Shown: in pieces, positions 35,223-46,707 of the stretch
How positions within the stretch are numbered: the stretch's first letter is position 1
Layout: each line of letters begins with the position of its first letter
NCBI GenBank assembly: GCA_963169105.1
Contig: OY720633.1
Location: 157,681,780 to 157,745,779 of the forward strand
Length of the DNA stretch: 64,000 bases
Reading direction: 5' to 3'
Source of the DNA: Ceriagrion tenellum
Taxonomy: Eukaryota > Arthropoda > Insecta > Odonata > Coenagrionidae
Notes under the pieces: model-generated
Databases searched by the model: none
Seen by the model: the letters and a program-made list of their open reading frames with translations, nothing else
What the model was told of the DNA's origin: nothing
Position numbers and translations under genes: made by a program

Positions 35223-35349
35223 CTCTCTGGGATCCCTGTTGAAGAGCTTGAGCTTAAACCACAGTCCTGTTCCTCCACATTCTTCCATAGCTGCCTTTTT
35301 CATACTTATGATACGATTCAGCAAATATTTCATACTACCTTCAGAATAT
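35223..35349 (-). CDS. mbc/DOCK1-like: DOCK exon 7: GLWxxLKL segment before DHR-1
   Basis: Encodes GTGLWFKLKLFNRDPRE, matching the DOCK segment G-x-G-L-W-x-x-L-K-L-x-x-x-D that precedes DHR-1. Acceptor ttttcag at 35350, donor gtaaat below 35223. The first base completes an Arg codon from exon 6; leaves in phase 0. It sits alone between two TE-filled introns of 9.3 and 6.6 kb. Confidence 0.9.
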
Positions 35350-35621
35350 CTGAAAATAAAATTTTGCAATGATAATAATTGGTAATAATAATTGTATGGA
35401 GCATCCATTTATTTGAAATATTACAAACATTAGATAAAAGGTACCTCATGAATGATATTGCTACAGTTGGTTCATTATGTTTAGCAGAAAATCAATAATT
35501 ATCACAAAAGGAAAAATTAACCTGTCACATAAATAATAACAAACAAATACCTAACTCTTGTTGAAAGTGATGGTTTGAGGCGTAGCTTTGTGGAATAACT
35601 TCATGGTTATGAATACAGTGG

Positions 35622-36265
35622 AGCCCACTTATAACGAACCCCCTTATAACGAAGTCCCGCTTTTAACGAAGTTAAAGCCATTCCCCATCAAAAAAGGCCC
35701 TTTTTCCATGTAAAAAATACTGTTTTTAATGAAGGCATACTGAAATTAGTCCCGCTTATAACGAAGTTAGTCACGTGGCAAGATATCCTTTATATATAAA
35801 ACTCTTCTCAGCTGTTACACTATGGCTATATCACCTTCATCTTAAAACATTGAGAGCTCTATCAATATCCCATAATTTACGCGCACAAATGCTCGTCCAG
35901 AAATCTACCCTAAGCACCTGAACTCCTCTTCTCAGACTAGAGGAACACGGCAACTCCCACCCCTATCGTGCACTGAGCAAAACCCACCCGTCACGCAATA
36001 CTAAATTAGAAATTTTTAAGGACATAGACGACAAAATGACTAAGACCAATGTCGCAAAAAAGTACGATATTTCACTTCGTACTTTGTCACAATATTAAAA
36101 AATCGGGAGAAAATTGAAAAATCTAGTGAGCATGTGACTTTTGGAGTGTATCGCAAAAAAATCCACCGCTCTAAATAAGCAAATATTGAGGATGCTGTAT
36201 TGTCGGCCAAGGGGAGCGTTTCATGCCTCATTTTCACTCTACCCGTGTTTACGCTCACGTTATCA
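35622..36265 (+). mobile_element. Pogo/Tigger transposon 3, 5' part
   Basis: Starts with cagtggagcccacttataac and has three internal 'ataacgaa' or 'taacgaa' words, typical of Tigger subterminal sequence. At about 36030-36110 a frame reads KTNVAKKYDISLRTLSQY (psq-type helix-turn-helix; compare K-T-x-V-A-K-x-Y-x-I-P-x-S-T-L-S) and then ANIEDAVLSAKGS (about 36178-36215). The catalytic part is missing. Confidence 0.72.
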
Positions 36266-37861
36266 CTCAACTACAGGTTAACTATTAAAGATAATGACTT
36301 CAGGTTTTCTTCATTTGGTTTGAAAGATATCATTCCAAATGATGATGTGTAAGAAAAATTTGTATCCCTTTGGGTTAGTGAGGAAACTTACCTGAACTAT
36401 GGCTTACAAAAACTCACTTCTTAGCCATAAATTTGAAAATCAAAGACAGTCAACCTCTGGCGACAACTTTCTTCTATACGATACGCAAAGAACATCCTTC
36501 ATTACTCGTTGTTGAGGTCGCAATCATTAAAATGTGGACCCTTGTTCACTAAAAATCTAACTATTTTCCGACATCATGGAGGCGAATCGTGTCATGACGA
36601 ATTTATTTCCCCCCTGAGGAACTCCTTCCACTGCCTCTCAAGCAACGTTAAGTCACCCTTCTTTCTCAATTCTAGTATAATGTTTCAACCTGCCCCCCTC
36701 TTCTTAAGCGAATGTAAGATGATCCCAACCACCTCCCCCAAAAACGTCTTACGTAATACTTGGATGGCCCCTTGGAAGTCCGACTAGAGTGATCTAGGGA
36801 GTATATAACAAAAGTGTCAGGCAAGGCGTCCCGTTTCGTGTTTCACTCCCCTCCCGTACCATGTTTCACTCCCCTTCAGTCAAACGTCATCCCTTCTTCC
36901 CCTCCTTCACTTCTTGGAATCCCTTCCCCTCCCTCGCAATCCCCTCCTTCTCCTCTTGGAATCGAATCGCACATTTACGATTATTTCTGAAATACAAATG
37001 TAATATTGCATAGTAAGAAATACATCCCTTTGAGTGCGACCCTCAGAAAATATGACTAAAGATTTTACCCCATCACTATATTCAATTAATACGACCAATC
37101 GTTGTATTAACTAGGTTGAAATATACCGCGCAAAGAAAAAATGTATCTACAGTGTGGCTTACATATTTTCCCCGAAAGTATTCATTAAAAAAGACGGCTG
37201 AATGAAATTTCCAGCAGTAATCTTCTTAAACTGGCATATCCATTTACCTTCATTTTATTCACTTGCAATAATTAATTTTCAACTACTTATTAACCAGTAG
37301 ATTAACTGAGACGAACCCATTTAATCAATCACATAATCACACAAACTCAAAAAGGCAAACTTGGCTTAGGACCACTATTCTGGGGTCAAAAGGTCTAATT
37401 TAGAAAATTTTGTTTTCACTTAAGAAAACATACAAACTATTTCAGGCAAAGAGTCAAATTTCATAATTGCAGCACACATGAAAGAGCCAAAAATTAGGTC
37501 AACAAGGATACATGATCAATGGGACAGTCTGCACACACAGGGAAAACAAGAAATCCTACCCCAGCACTTCCATGAACAGCTTACTTAATCATGTCAGTTC
37601 AAAAAGAAACTACAAAGCCACCTTTTTATCAGTCATCATCAGGTAGAGATAGTGTTGTCACTATGGTGCCTTCCAGAGCAAACAAATAAACATATTTGTA
37701 CAAGAGTAAAAGCTGAAGTTCAAGGGTGCATGTGACTGTACACATGAATGTGGACATTATGGGTCAACCATGCGACAAGAAATATGAGGGTTAATTCTCA
37801 ACCAATCTCCCATATTTCTCTCTCACATGTATTCTCTGCACTCTGGCTTTAGCCTCTTTCT
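36266..37861. other. DOCK intron, no recognised feature
   Basis: Includes a C/T-rich stretch (about 36830-36960) on the plus strand. No gene or element recognised. Confidence 0.5.
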
Positions 37862-38023
37862 GGTGGTAACATTTTATTAGAGAGGCAAATGATAATTTAT
37901 AAATCACCAGTGATTGGTATCATTAACCTGTAGAGAACTTCTGGGGGTAACAATTTATTAGAGAGGCAAATCATAATTTGCAAATCACCAGTGATTGGCA
38001 ATATTAACCAGTTGAGAAATAAA
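37862..38023. repeat. 81-bp tandem duplication
   Basis: Two adjacent, diverged copies with a period of 81 bases, sharing ggtaac, tttattagagaggcaaat and aaatcaccagtgattgg. No coding meaning seen. Confidence 0.85.
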
Positions 38024-38257
38024 TACAGCCAATTGAGCTCAGGCTGTGAAGCATGAGAATATAATTGGAAGTCCATACTATTTAAAGGGTGCCAAGTCGG
38101 AACAGGGAGTATGTTTAATAGAGGAAAACGAGGTCATTCTAGGGAAAAAAAGTCCTTATCTCCTCTGTCCATCTATCTCATCTCATCCAATAACACTACA
38201 GAACCTCTTTTGGATGGATGAAAATGGATACTGAGAGAGGATATTTTATTTATTACA

Positions 38258-38330
38258 GTAGAGCACCAATTATTAAGGGTAATGGACGGATAAGCCCAAT
38301 CAGATAACTGAGATCAACTGAAAGCTTATC
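38258..38330 (+). repeat. Tigger-like terminal sequence
   Basis: cagtagagcaccaattatta resembles the CAGTxGAGxxxCxxTTAT ends of Tigger elements. The element it belongs to and the opposite end were not defined. Confidence 0.4.
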
Positions 38331-40639
38331 GCCAAATAATCCATTCATTTTCAATTGTGTGGTACCTACAGAGAAACTCCTCTTTTACGCTTTTGAGGGG
38401 GACATTTAAAAAACATGTCAATTGCAGGAAAATATAAATAGAGGGAAATCTTAATTTGCAGGAAAATAAAGCAAAATCATTACCAAATGTTTCTCAATTT
38501 TATTTCATTTGACTGTATTACCCCTAATCTAATGGTGGCAGCAGCTGGCTAATGCAATTGGCAGGGAAAAATACTAATTTCTTTTCCTATATTTCAAGTC
38601 AACAGAGGGTGCAGGACACAGGAGTAGTGATCCAATAAGAAAAGGATTTTCCAGTTTTGACTACCAGTCTTTGCATCAAGGGCATGCACTTGTCCTTAAA
38701 AATACTAGATGTCTTCCATTCATTTGTGTTGGCTGCATAGGTTGTAGGCAGGGCTTGCATGTTTAAAAAAAACATGCAGACTTTGCCTACATATGGATTT
38801 CTACATTTAGAATCTACATTTCTACGTTTTCAATGTGCACGAAAGACATCTTCGTGGTGTTTTTTGAGCAGATTGAGTCGAAATGCTCATATTCCAGTAA
38901 TATAATTTCATTCATCAGGCAATTATTCATTTCATTTACTTCTCCATAACACATAGCCAGATAAAACTATGTCGTCAGTTGCTGGCATGCAGTAAATACA
39001 CTCCATCGACTTGTGGAATATTTGGTGGTGAATCAGATGTGCAATGTGTCGTTTTTATACACCTACTAAAGACATTTGCTCATAAGGAAGACTCTTAATT
39101 CATGATCACAACATATTATACACATTGTGTTACATCTGACTATGCCAACTTACAAAATTTGCTACACGTTTTTTAAACAACTTAGACGTCAAACTAGCTG
39201 ATTCACACTTGCAGGACTACAGCTCCTGGGAGTCAGATTCCTCAAGCCCAAACTAGAGGTAACCCAGGCAAATGTCTCTCTGACGGCATTTAGTGGTCGC
39301 CTCTTGGGAGTTCCCTGTCTCATATCCTTGTCCTTACTCAACCTACCCCCTAAATAAACAAGTCAAGGTCACCAACCACGCCGATTGACTGGCAAGCTTA
39401 ATATGTACCACTGCAAGGGAAGCTCTCTCTTGGATGCCCTTTCAATTATCTTCAACTTCTCACAATTGTCTTTTTAAAAATTATCACCGAGGGAAAATTT
39501 CTACATAAAAAATGGCCACAAAAGCAATATAAGCTTGCTCACCTTGGATGCAAAAACAGTAAGCAGTGATTCAGGAGACTCACTATAATGCAAAATTGTC
39601 ATCTGCCCAATTGAAAAGCATACTGCAGAAAAACACAGTGGGTGGGCAAAAAGTGGCAATGTTGTAGAATCTGACCACTGGCAGGAAGAGCAAACAGAAA
39701 TGGTAGTAACTTGAGAAGGAAGGAGGGAAGGCAGAAAGGAAGTGTAGGAGAGGGAGTTGTTTCAGGATGATCGTTGAATAATCCAACAATCAGTGAATCG
39801 CTCATCAGAAAATGAGCACCCTACAGTATTTACAAAAATCAGGTAGCACAAGCTTCCAAAAATTAGCTTTACATTGAAGTTATCAGCCACACACATCTGC
39901 AAGAATCTAGATACTTCATCCAAGCTATGACAAAAACCTAGAGAATTGTAAAGAATCTTCATCATTTTTCATTATGAATCCCTAACTGTATTATCAAGCT
40001 AGCATAATGTAAAAACATATTTACCAAATAAGAAAAAAGAAACTTTGATTTTAAATAATTTTGAATGGAAATACTTCGCTGAATTTTCAATGGGTACCCA
40101 CCACTGGTTTAACATAGAACGAATACACGCAACTATCCCATGGATGGCGAGAAGGTCGTTCTTGCTGAAATCGCCGCAATGTTTCACAGAAAGTTTTTCT
40201 CTTCTTTAGCAAAATTGTTCCAAGAACTCCTATAGAACATTGCGAATATGCGTTATTGAATTTTAATTTGATATATTTTCCCACAAATAGCTTCACAACT
40301 CCTTCTTGGAAGCAGTTATATTTCAAATGTGGATTGGAACAGTTCTATGCCCAGTTATTCTACTGTTAAAATGATTTTAATCCACCTTCCATCATCTCAA
40401 CCATTGAATTCTGCCTTCATTCAAGTTTTGTTTCCCGGTAGAAATCGATAGGAATTAAATACATTACTTTCTAGACAGACATCTTTTTGCCACACCATGT
40501 TTTGACTTGGTCCCACTTTGCCCCTTACTTACTAAAAATAACTATCCACATTGCATAAAGGCTCTGATGTGTTTCGGTCATTTTCCAAAGAAAACGCCAC
40601 CTCCGATTTTTCGTCCATATAATATGCATACGGGGGGGG
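38331..40639. other. DOCK intron, no recognised feature
   Basis: Intronic sequence. An open minus-strand frame at 40087-40326 looks protein-like but is unassigned. Confidence 0.5.
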
Positions 40640-41270
40640 CAAGTGGTGGGATGCGACTCAAAAAGCCTCTCCCATTCAAAGGTCAACCTCTCCTGGACGT
40701 GGTGTTCCCTGCACTCGCTAACGAGGCTCTGGCGACCGAGTATTTCCCAGAATAAGGAGACCCTCTACCAAGTGCCAACGGTCTCTACGGAGGGCGGAAG
40801 AGTGGGTAGGGAACAGGGCACTCTATTGTCCTTGGGGTAAGAAATTACCCCAAAAGGCGGATGAACTACAAGTAGTCAACGGCATTAGAATGCAGAAGGC
40901 ATGGAGAAACCACTACATTAAATATTCTTCGATGAATATCTCTAGTATCAGCAGCCTCAATGTCCACTTCTCACGTTAAATCATCCGGAGGTAAAATGGT
41001 CCCCCATTCGGATCTCCGGGCGGGGACAACTGGAAAGGTTACATTGAATAAAATTAGACTACAGCGGAAAATAGGAACATGGAATGTAAGAACACTATTC
41101 TGCACCGGGAAACTAGAAAACTTAGAATTAGAAATGGATAGGCTACAAATAATATCCTTGGAATAATAGAAATGAGATGGCCTCGAGCAAGAGACTTCTG
41201 GAGCTGATGTTACCGAATTATCCATACAGGTACTGCCGCAGATAGACCAGGGCAAGCGGCGGCAAGCAGG

Positions 41271-42374
41271 GTGAGAATTATAATGAAAAAAATTTGGGGA
41301 AACAAAATTAAAGGGTATATGCAATACAATGAGAGAATTATCCTAGTCGGACTTAGCACGAAACCAAATGACACTGTGATAATACAAATTTATATGCCTA
41401 CCACGCAAGAGGAAGATGACGAAATAGAGAATATCTATGAAGAACTTGACAGCATTATTAACAAAATAAAGTGTGAAGACAATCTTATAATTCTTGGGGA
41501 CTGGAATGCAACTGCTGGTGAGGGGAAAGAAGGAAATGTGGTTCGCTACTTTGGACTTGGTACAAGGAACAAAAGAGGTGAGAGGATGGTAGAGTTCTGC
41601 TGTAAGCATAAAATGGTGGTAACCAACACCATGTTTCAGCATCATCCCAGAAGAAGGTACTCATGGAGAGCTCCTGGTGGCATAAGGAGAGCACAAATAG
41701 ATTATATCCTAGTAAGAGAGAGATTTAGAAATCAAGTGAAAGATAGTAAAAGTTACCCAGGAGCAGACATTGAGAGCAACCATAACCTTGTTCTGATGAA
41801 CTGTGAACTTAAGTTCAAGAAATTGAAAATAAAGGAAAGAAGATACTGGCAAGTAGTGAAATTGAATGAAATATCCAAGAAAAAACAATTTGAAGAAGAA
41901 ACAAACAAGCTATCTAAACATATAACAGATGAGATTAACCTAGATAAAAAATGGAGAGCAATAAGACAGAATATACATGACAATGCGGACCTAGTATTCG
42001 GCAGAGACAAGTTGGAACCAAGGAAGGAATGGATAAGCGAAGAAATTATGGAATTGATAAAAGAAAGAAGTATGTTCAAGAACTCAAAGGATGAAGAGGG
42101 TAAAATAAAATATAGAAGACTACAAAATAAAATTCATAAACTAGCTCTAAGAGACATGGAAGCATTCCTAAAATACATATGTGCAGAGATAGACTCATTT
42201 ATGAAAACAGGCCAAATAAATAGGGTATGCGGTAAAATCAATAAGTTCTTTGGGGATAAAAAGCTCAAGGCAATGAGTATTATGGATAGGAATGGCACAG
42301 TTGTCTATGAAGAAGAAGAAGAAGCAGTACACAGGTGGAAAGAGTACCTTGAAACCTTATGCGGAGAAAAATAA
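41271..42374 (+). pseudogene. LINE endonuclease domain
   Basis: 367 residues of APE-type endonuclease and linker. Seen: GDWN at residues 76-79 (catalytic Asp and Asn), a QIDYILV strand at 142-148, and SNH at 169-171 where active enzymes have SDH, so the last catalytic Asp is changed to Asn. The first strand (GTWNVRTL) lies upstream in another frame, so this frame is not a full domain. Confidence 0.85.
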
Positions 42375-42688
42375 AATCAAGAGTGTCCAATTGAGCCAGA
42401 AGATGAAGTAGCAGAAGAAGATAAAGGAGACCCTATAATGATATATAGAAGAGTTCCAGAAAGCAGTAGGAAATTTGAAAGACAAGAAAACACCGGGACT
42501 GGATGAAATACCTAGTGAACTCATAAAATATTGTGGAGTGAAGATGAAAAGGGAACTATGTATATCAATTGGTTTGTAAAATATATGAGACTGGAAATTT
42601 GCTGGAAGATTTCACCAAGTGCATAATAGTACTGATACCCAAAAAGAGCAATTCATAAAAATGTGAGGACTATAGAACACTTAGCCTT

Positions 42689-43207
42689 GTGTGTCATGCG
42701 TCAAAAATAATCACAAAAATTGTTCATAACAGAATTGAAAAAATCATACAAGAGCAACTAACAAAAGATCAGTCCGGCTTTCGGAAGGGAATCTGTACAA
42801 GAGAAGCAGTCTTAGCACTGAGACAAATAATAGAAAAACAGATGCAAAAAGGCAAAGCAACATTTATTTCTTTCGTTGGTCTGGAAAAAGCTTTTGATAA
42901 TGTAAATTGGAACATGCTATTTCACATATTAAAGAAAGGTGGAATTAAATTTAGAGAAAGAAGACTTATGTATAGATTCTACAAAAATGAAAAAGGAGTT
43001 GTTAGATATGGCTCAAAGGTAAAGGAAGCAAGTATAAGTAAGGGTGTTAAACAAGGGTGTTCCTTATCACCATATTTATTCAATTTGTATGTGCAAGATG
43101 ATATAGACAGAATAAGAGAAGAGTTAGAAGAGACAGAAGTTGGAGTAAAAGTGAATGGGGAGAGAGTGGACATGCTTAGATTCGCGGATGATAGTTGTTG
43201 TGAATGA
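42689..43207 (+). pseudogene. LINE reverse transcriptase fragment
   Basis: Fingers and palm: FRKGICTREAVLALRQIIEK, FVGLEKAFDNVNW (first catalytic Asp), GVKQGCSLSPYLFNLY and LRFADD, where both catalytic Asp are present. Homology stops right after FADD at about 43195; the thumb and C-terminal region are absent. Confidence 0.87.
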
Positions 43208-44623
43208 GGCATCTTGAGGTTGTCTAACTTCACAGACGCGCCCCTCTTCCTGCTTCACTAATAAGCAAACGGAAGCCCAAAACCACCAGACTGATTGGAA
43301 ACAGCTCAAAAACACCACTACTCCTACATACCCAATCCCAAATGAGAAAGTAACCGCATTTAAGTCACTTCCAGAAGAGTAAAGCCTTTCCTCAAACCAG
43401 GAAGGAGAGGAGGGCTTTCTTTTGTACAGAATGTTTATTTCTCACCCAGAAATGTATTAATGGGGTCGACAGGGTGTTCCCTCAACACATTGATTTTGGA
43501 TAATAGAGTGGAGGCTGAATTAAATTATTGAGTGAACAGAAGATTGTATTTAAGTCACTCAAAAAGTTAAATAAACAACATCGAGTTATTTTTAACTGTG
43601 TGGTTTCAGTGTGAAGATTATATGTTGTTAATTTCAACAATATGGAACAACAATGGAACAAATTAGTGACATAATTATCAAGTAATTTTATCTGCAGATT
43701 AATGTCATTAGATGAAGTCTGTGAATAAGTAAGAAATAAAGATAAATAAAACAAGCCCAAATCTCCCCCAACATTTGCAAAGACAATGAAAGGGATGGAT
43801 ACAGTGAGACAGTTCATCACCATTCATGAAGATCATGACAAATTTATATATTCTCCATTAAAAGAGAACTCTGCTATCGAATAACTCTGGCTCAAAATGA
43901 AGAAACTAAGTACCTTGGACAGATTTGTCAGGCCCTTATAATTGTATATGTATTTCCGTTAAATTAAATGCTTTTGTTTCAAATATCTGCAGAGAACATT
44001 CAGTTTTATGCTACCTATGAGCTGGGAAGTGGATTTTTTTATAGGAGCTCTATTTGTTCATTTTGTTGAGGAATTCTGATGATACTCACACTTAATTAAT
44101 ATTTGTTAATACAAATGTTCATCGTGAACTTGGTGAAAGCAGCATTTATACACTAACATGACATTCAGTTATTATCACCAATTTGAATTTTTGAGTGTGC
44201 ATCAACACTAGACATCGAACGTATTATCTTGGGAGGTATTATGAGTGGAAAGGAAACTATTTCCTTAACAATGATTACAAGCTACCTATGGTATGAGCTT
44301 AAGTCAGCAGCAGGATAAATATCTCCTCAGAGTTATGCAACTTATTTGCACATTTTCCTGTTCACCATATTCAGAATTTATGGTCTCTTCAAGAACATGC
44401 TGATGAGAGTCCACTGAAGTGTCCAATATGCAGCAACTAAATATTTAACAAATGAATGGATTTAATTTTAATAATGAATAGAAATGAGGGATAAGATGGA
44501 AGAATATAAGAAAAAAGATTTGTCATAAAGACAATCTATCACAAGGGTTTCATTCTATTAATATAATTTCCCAGCTCTTGGCATTAGACCAGTATCCAAG
44601 AAAATTATCATAATTCTAGTTAC
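43208..44623. other. DOCK intron, no recognised gene
   Basis: Follows the broken LINE. Contains one imperfect hairpin (about 43382-43420) and otherwise nothing recognised. Confidence 0.5.
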
Positions 44624-44892
44624 CTTAAAAAAGGAAGAAATATATGATCTTCTCCACGTTCTTCAGTGCAAATATTAAGGTATGGTGACACCTCAACTGC
44701 AGCTACACCATACGGTCTTCTCTTGCACTTGCCTTTGACTTTTTTGTGGGGAGTTTTGAGTTCAGTACCTGAAGTATCCTCATTTACTAGTGACTTGACA
44801 TATTCAGATCTCCGCAGATCTGCACAGCCAATTCTTACAGCATAGCACACCAGATAGATTTCCTTCTGTTTGATGTCTTTCTGAACCAAATC
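44624..44892 (-). CDS. mbc/DOCK1-like: DOCK exon 6: RRPYGVA block, with a basic insertion
   Basis: Begins DLVQKDIKQKEIYLVCYAVR, matching the family pattern D-L-G-x-K-D-L-x-x-x-x-x-x-V-C-x-x-V-R, and later has KRRPYGVAAVEV, the conserved RRPFGVAV block. Between them lies a stretch of about 20 residues rich in Lys, longer than in vertebrate DOCK1. Acceptor attag at 44893, donor gtaact below 44624. Phase 0 in, phase 2 out. Only 114 bp of intron separates it from exon 5. Confidence 0.9.
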
Positions 44893-45006
44893 CTAATTCC
44901 AAAAAGGAAATTTTTTCATTAATACTCTTACGAGAAATGAGAGTATCTGTATTCAAAGATCATAAATGAAAAACTTAACTTCGATGGTCCATGGAAGCCA
45001 ACTTAC

Positions 45007-45246
45007 TGTAAAGAGAACCTTCCTCTGCTGAAGCTTTGCCATATCCTCTTGACTAAAATTTGGTTTCCAAAAGAAAACAAAATTGTCTGAAATTGGACAT
45101 TCTGCTTTTGCATCGTAGAGAGTTACAACTAGCTCCAAATCATCATCAGCAATGCATGAGAAGTTCATAAATGAAATCAATAAATCATAGGAATGATGTT
45201 TTTTATCTTCTTTTACAGCCTTCATGGACAGCAAAGTTGTACTTTC
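45007..45246 (-). CDS. mbc/DOCK1-like: DOCK exon 5: start of the region before DHR-1
   Basis: Eighty codons in phase 0 at both ends. Matches the DOCK strand-rich region that reads roughly 'LFVNLKN...DAEVLMSLYD...ISENYLVRW': here LLISFMNFSC, LELVVTLYDAKAECPISDNF and FFWKP are visible. Acceptor ttacag at 45247, donor gtaagt below 45007. The intron upstream is 5.8 kb and holds a Tigger and a piggyBac remnant. Confidence 0.92.
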
Positions 45247-46707
45247 CTGTAAAAACACATGCTTACAGTTTATTAAAATTTTGTAAATAATGATTTTTAT
45301 GATGAGGAAATATGATAATAATTACATACAGGAATTTACAATATAATGTTCAGTTGAACCCAGCATAGTATCAAAGAAAAACTGTAATGGCCACAGGTTG
45401 TAACCTGTTTCATGGTATGGTAACCCTTGTTCCAGATTCATGATTTCCAGAACTTTTAGTCCACTCCAAGAATATGAAGGAGACATTTAAGTCTCCAATG
45501 GGCACTGCGGAGATAATCCTGATCAAGCCTTCTCCATTCCATTAACAAGGTAATTTTTTTCCCCACTGCTACTAATGGCTAATTTTCTAATGATGGCGCA
45601 ACTTCATGCTTCAAATCATCTCCATACATAGCCATGCAGCCATACTGATCAACCTAGGGCTTAGACATTAAATGGGGTTGCCTGGGGTGTGCTGTGCTTT
45701 ACCACCTTGACATACCTTGGGCTAGGAGCTCATGAAATTGTAGGAAGATGGGAAAAGGGGCTGAGGGTCTTACCTGCAGCTGAGTAGGGGATGACCTAGT
45801 TTAACATGCCTCACGTAAGAGCTTTAGTCAGATGAGGGATAGTGGGCTATCCTCTGATGGTTGGTATGTGTAATTTGGGAGTCAAGGAAAAGCAAGTGAA
45901 AGAAGAAAGACACTAGGAGATGGCAAGCAGAAATTTTGGAAGAAGAAATTTTCCAGGATGAAATAATGGGAGGGAGAATAGAAGGTCAGAGGAAAGTTTC
46001 TGGTTAGAGATGATGGTTTATTCTCATCATTAGCGCAGGTTCATGCACAGTAAACCAAGATTTTAGGTTTTTGAGATTTTTTTTAGAGTTGGAGGCTACC
46101 ACACTTATCCCTCCCATATTTTCCTACATCATTTTTTTGTCCCTAATCACAAGTGAAAATTTGAATTGCTACCAATCCAAGCACATAGCAGTGAGTATAG
46201 TATGTGGTGCTGAAGGTGAGTTTTAGCCACAGGATAATAAGTATCCAAATTGCAAAGAAATTTGCAATCCATCAGTATCCATTTGCAAATTGGAGAACTA
46301 ATGTTAAATTATCCTCCAAGTGATACCAGATGTATCAAGTTTATTTAAAAGAGAATGCTTTACACTATGGCAAAGCTACTCAGTCAAAACAAAAATAACC
46401 TTGTGTAGGACGAAATGATGGCTTAAACCACTTTCCCCATCACTTAACGTCAAACTGATATTAGGAGTTATACATCGTAAGTGACTGGGTTTATGAGAGG
46501 GAAAAATTCACACTCGTTCATACATTTAACTCGTTTGATGCATCATAGCCTGCAGCATTGATATCTAAGGTGTCTACCTCTGCAAAAAGAGTTATGCTGA
46601 TGTAGTTATTCTCCATGGTTTGTAAAAGCAAATTCCATTTTTTCCTGACGACCAGCCCCGAAGCTCTTAATTTAGAAAATATCACATTTTTCAATAGCAC
46701 AATATGC
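45247..46707. other. DOCK intron, no recognised feature
   Basis: No recognisable coding or repeat structure supported. Confidence 0.5.

Larger units (their letters stand above)
40640..43207 (+). mobile_element. APE-type LINE with endonuclease and reverse transcriptase
   Basis: A 5' region (from about 40640) includes the small hairpin ggggtaagaaattacccc, then a leader frame with GTWNVRTLF (41079-41105), the start of the apurinic endonuclease, then the main endonuclease frame (41271-42374), a frameshifted connector (42380-42690; KTPGLDEIPSELIKY) and the reverse transcriptase (42689-43207). The RT ends abruptly just after FADD. The most complete LINE in the window, yet broken. Confidence 0.88.

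Noticed and set aside
41271..42374. Longest frame in the window as a host gene
   Set aside because: It has LINE endonuclease motifs (GDWN, SNH) and lies in a LINE context; it is part of a retrotransposon.
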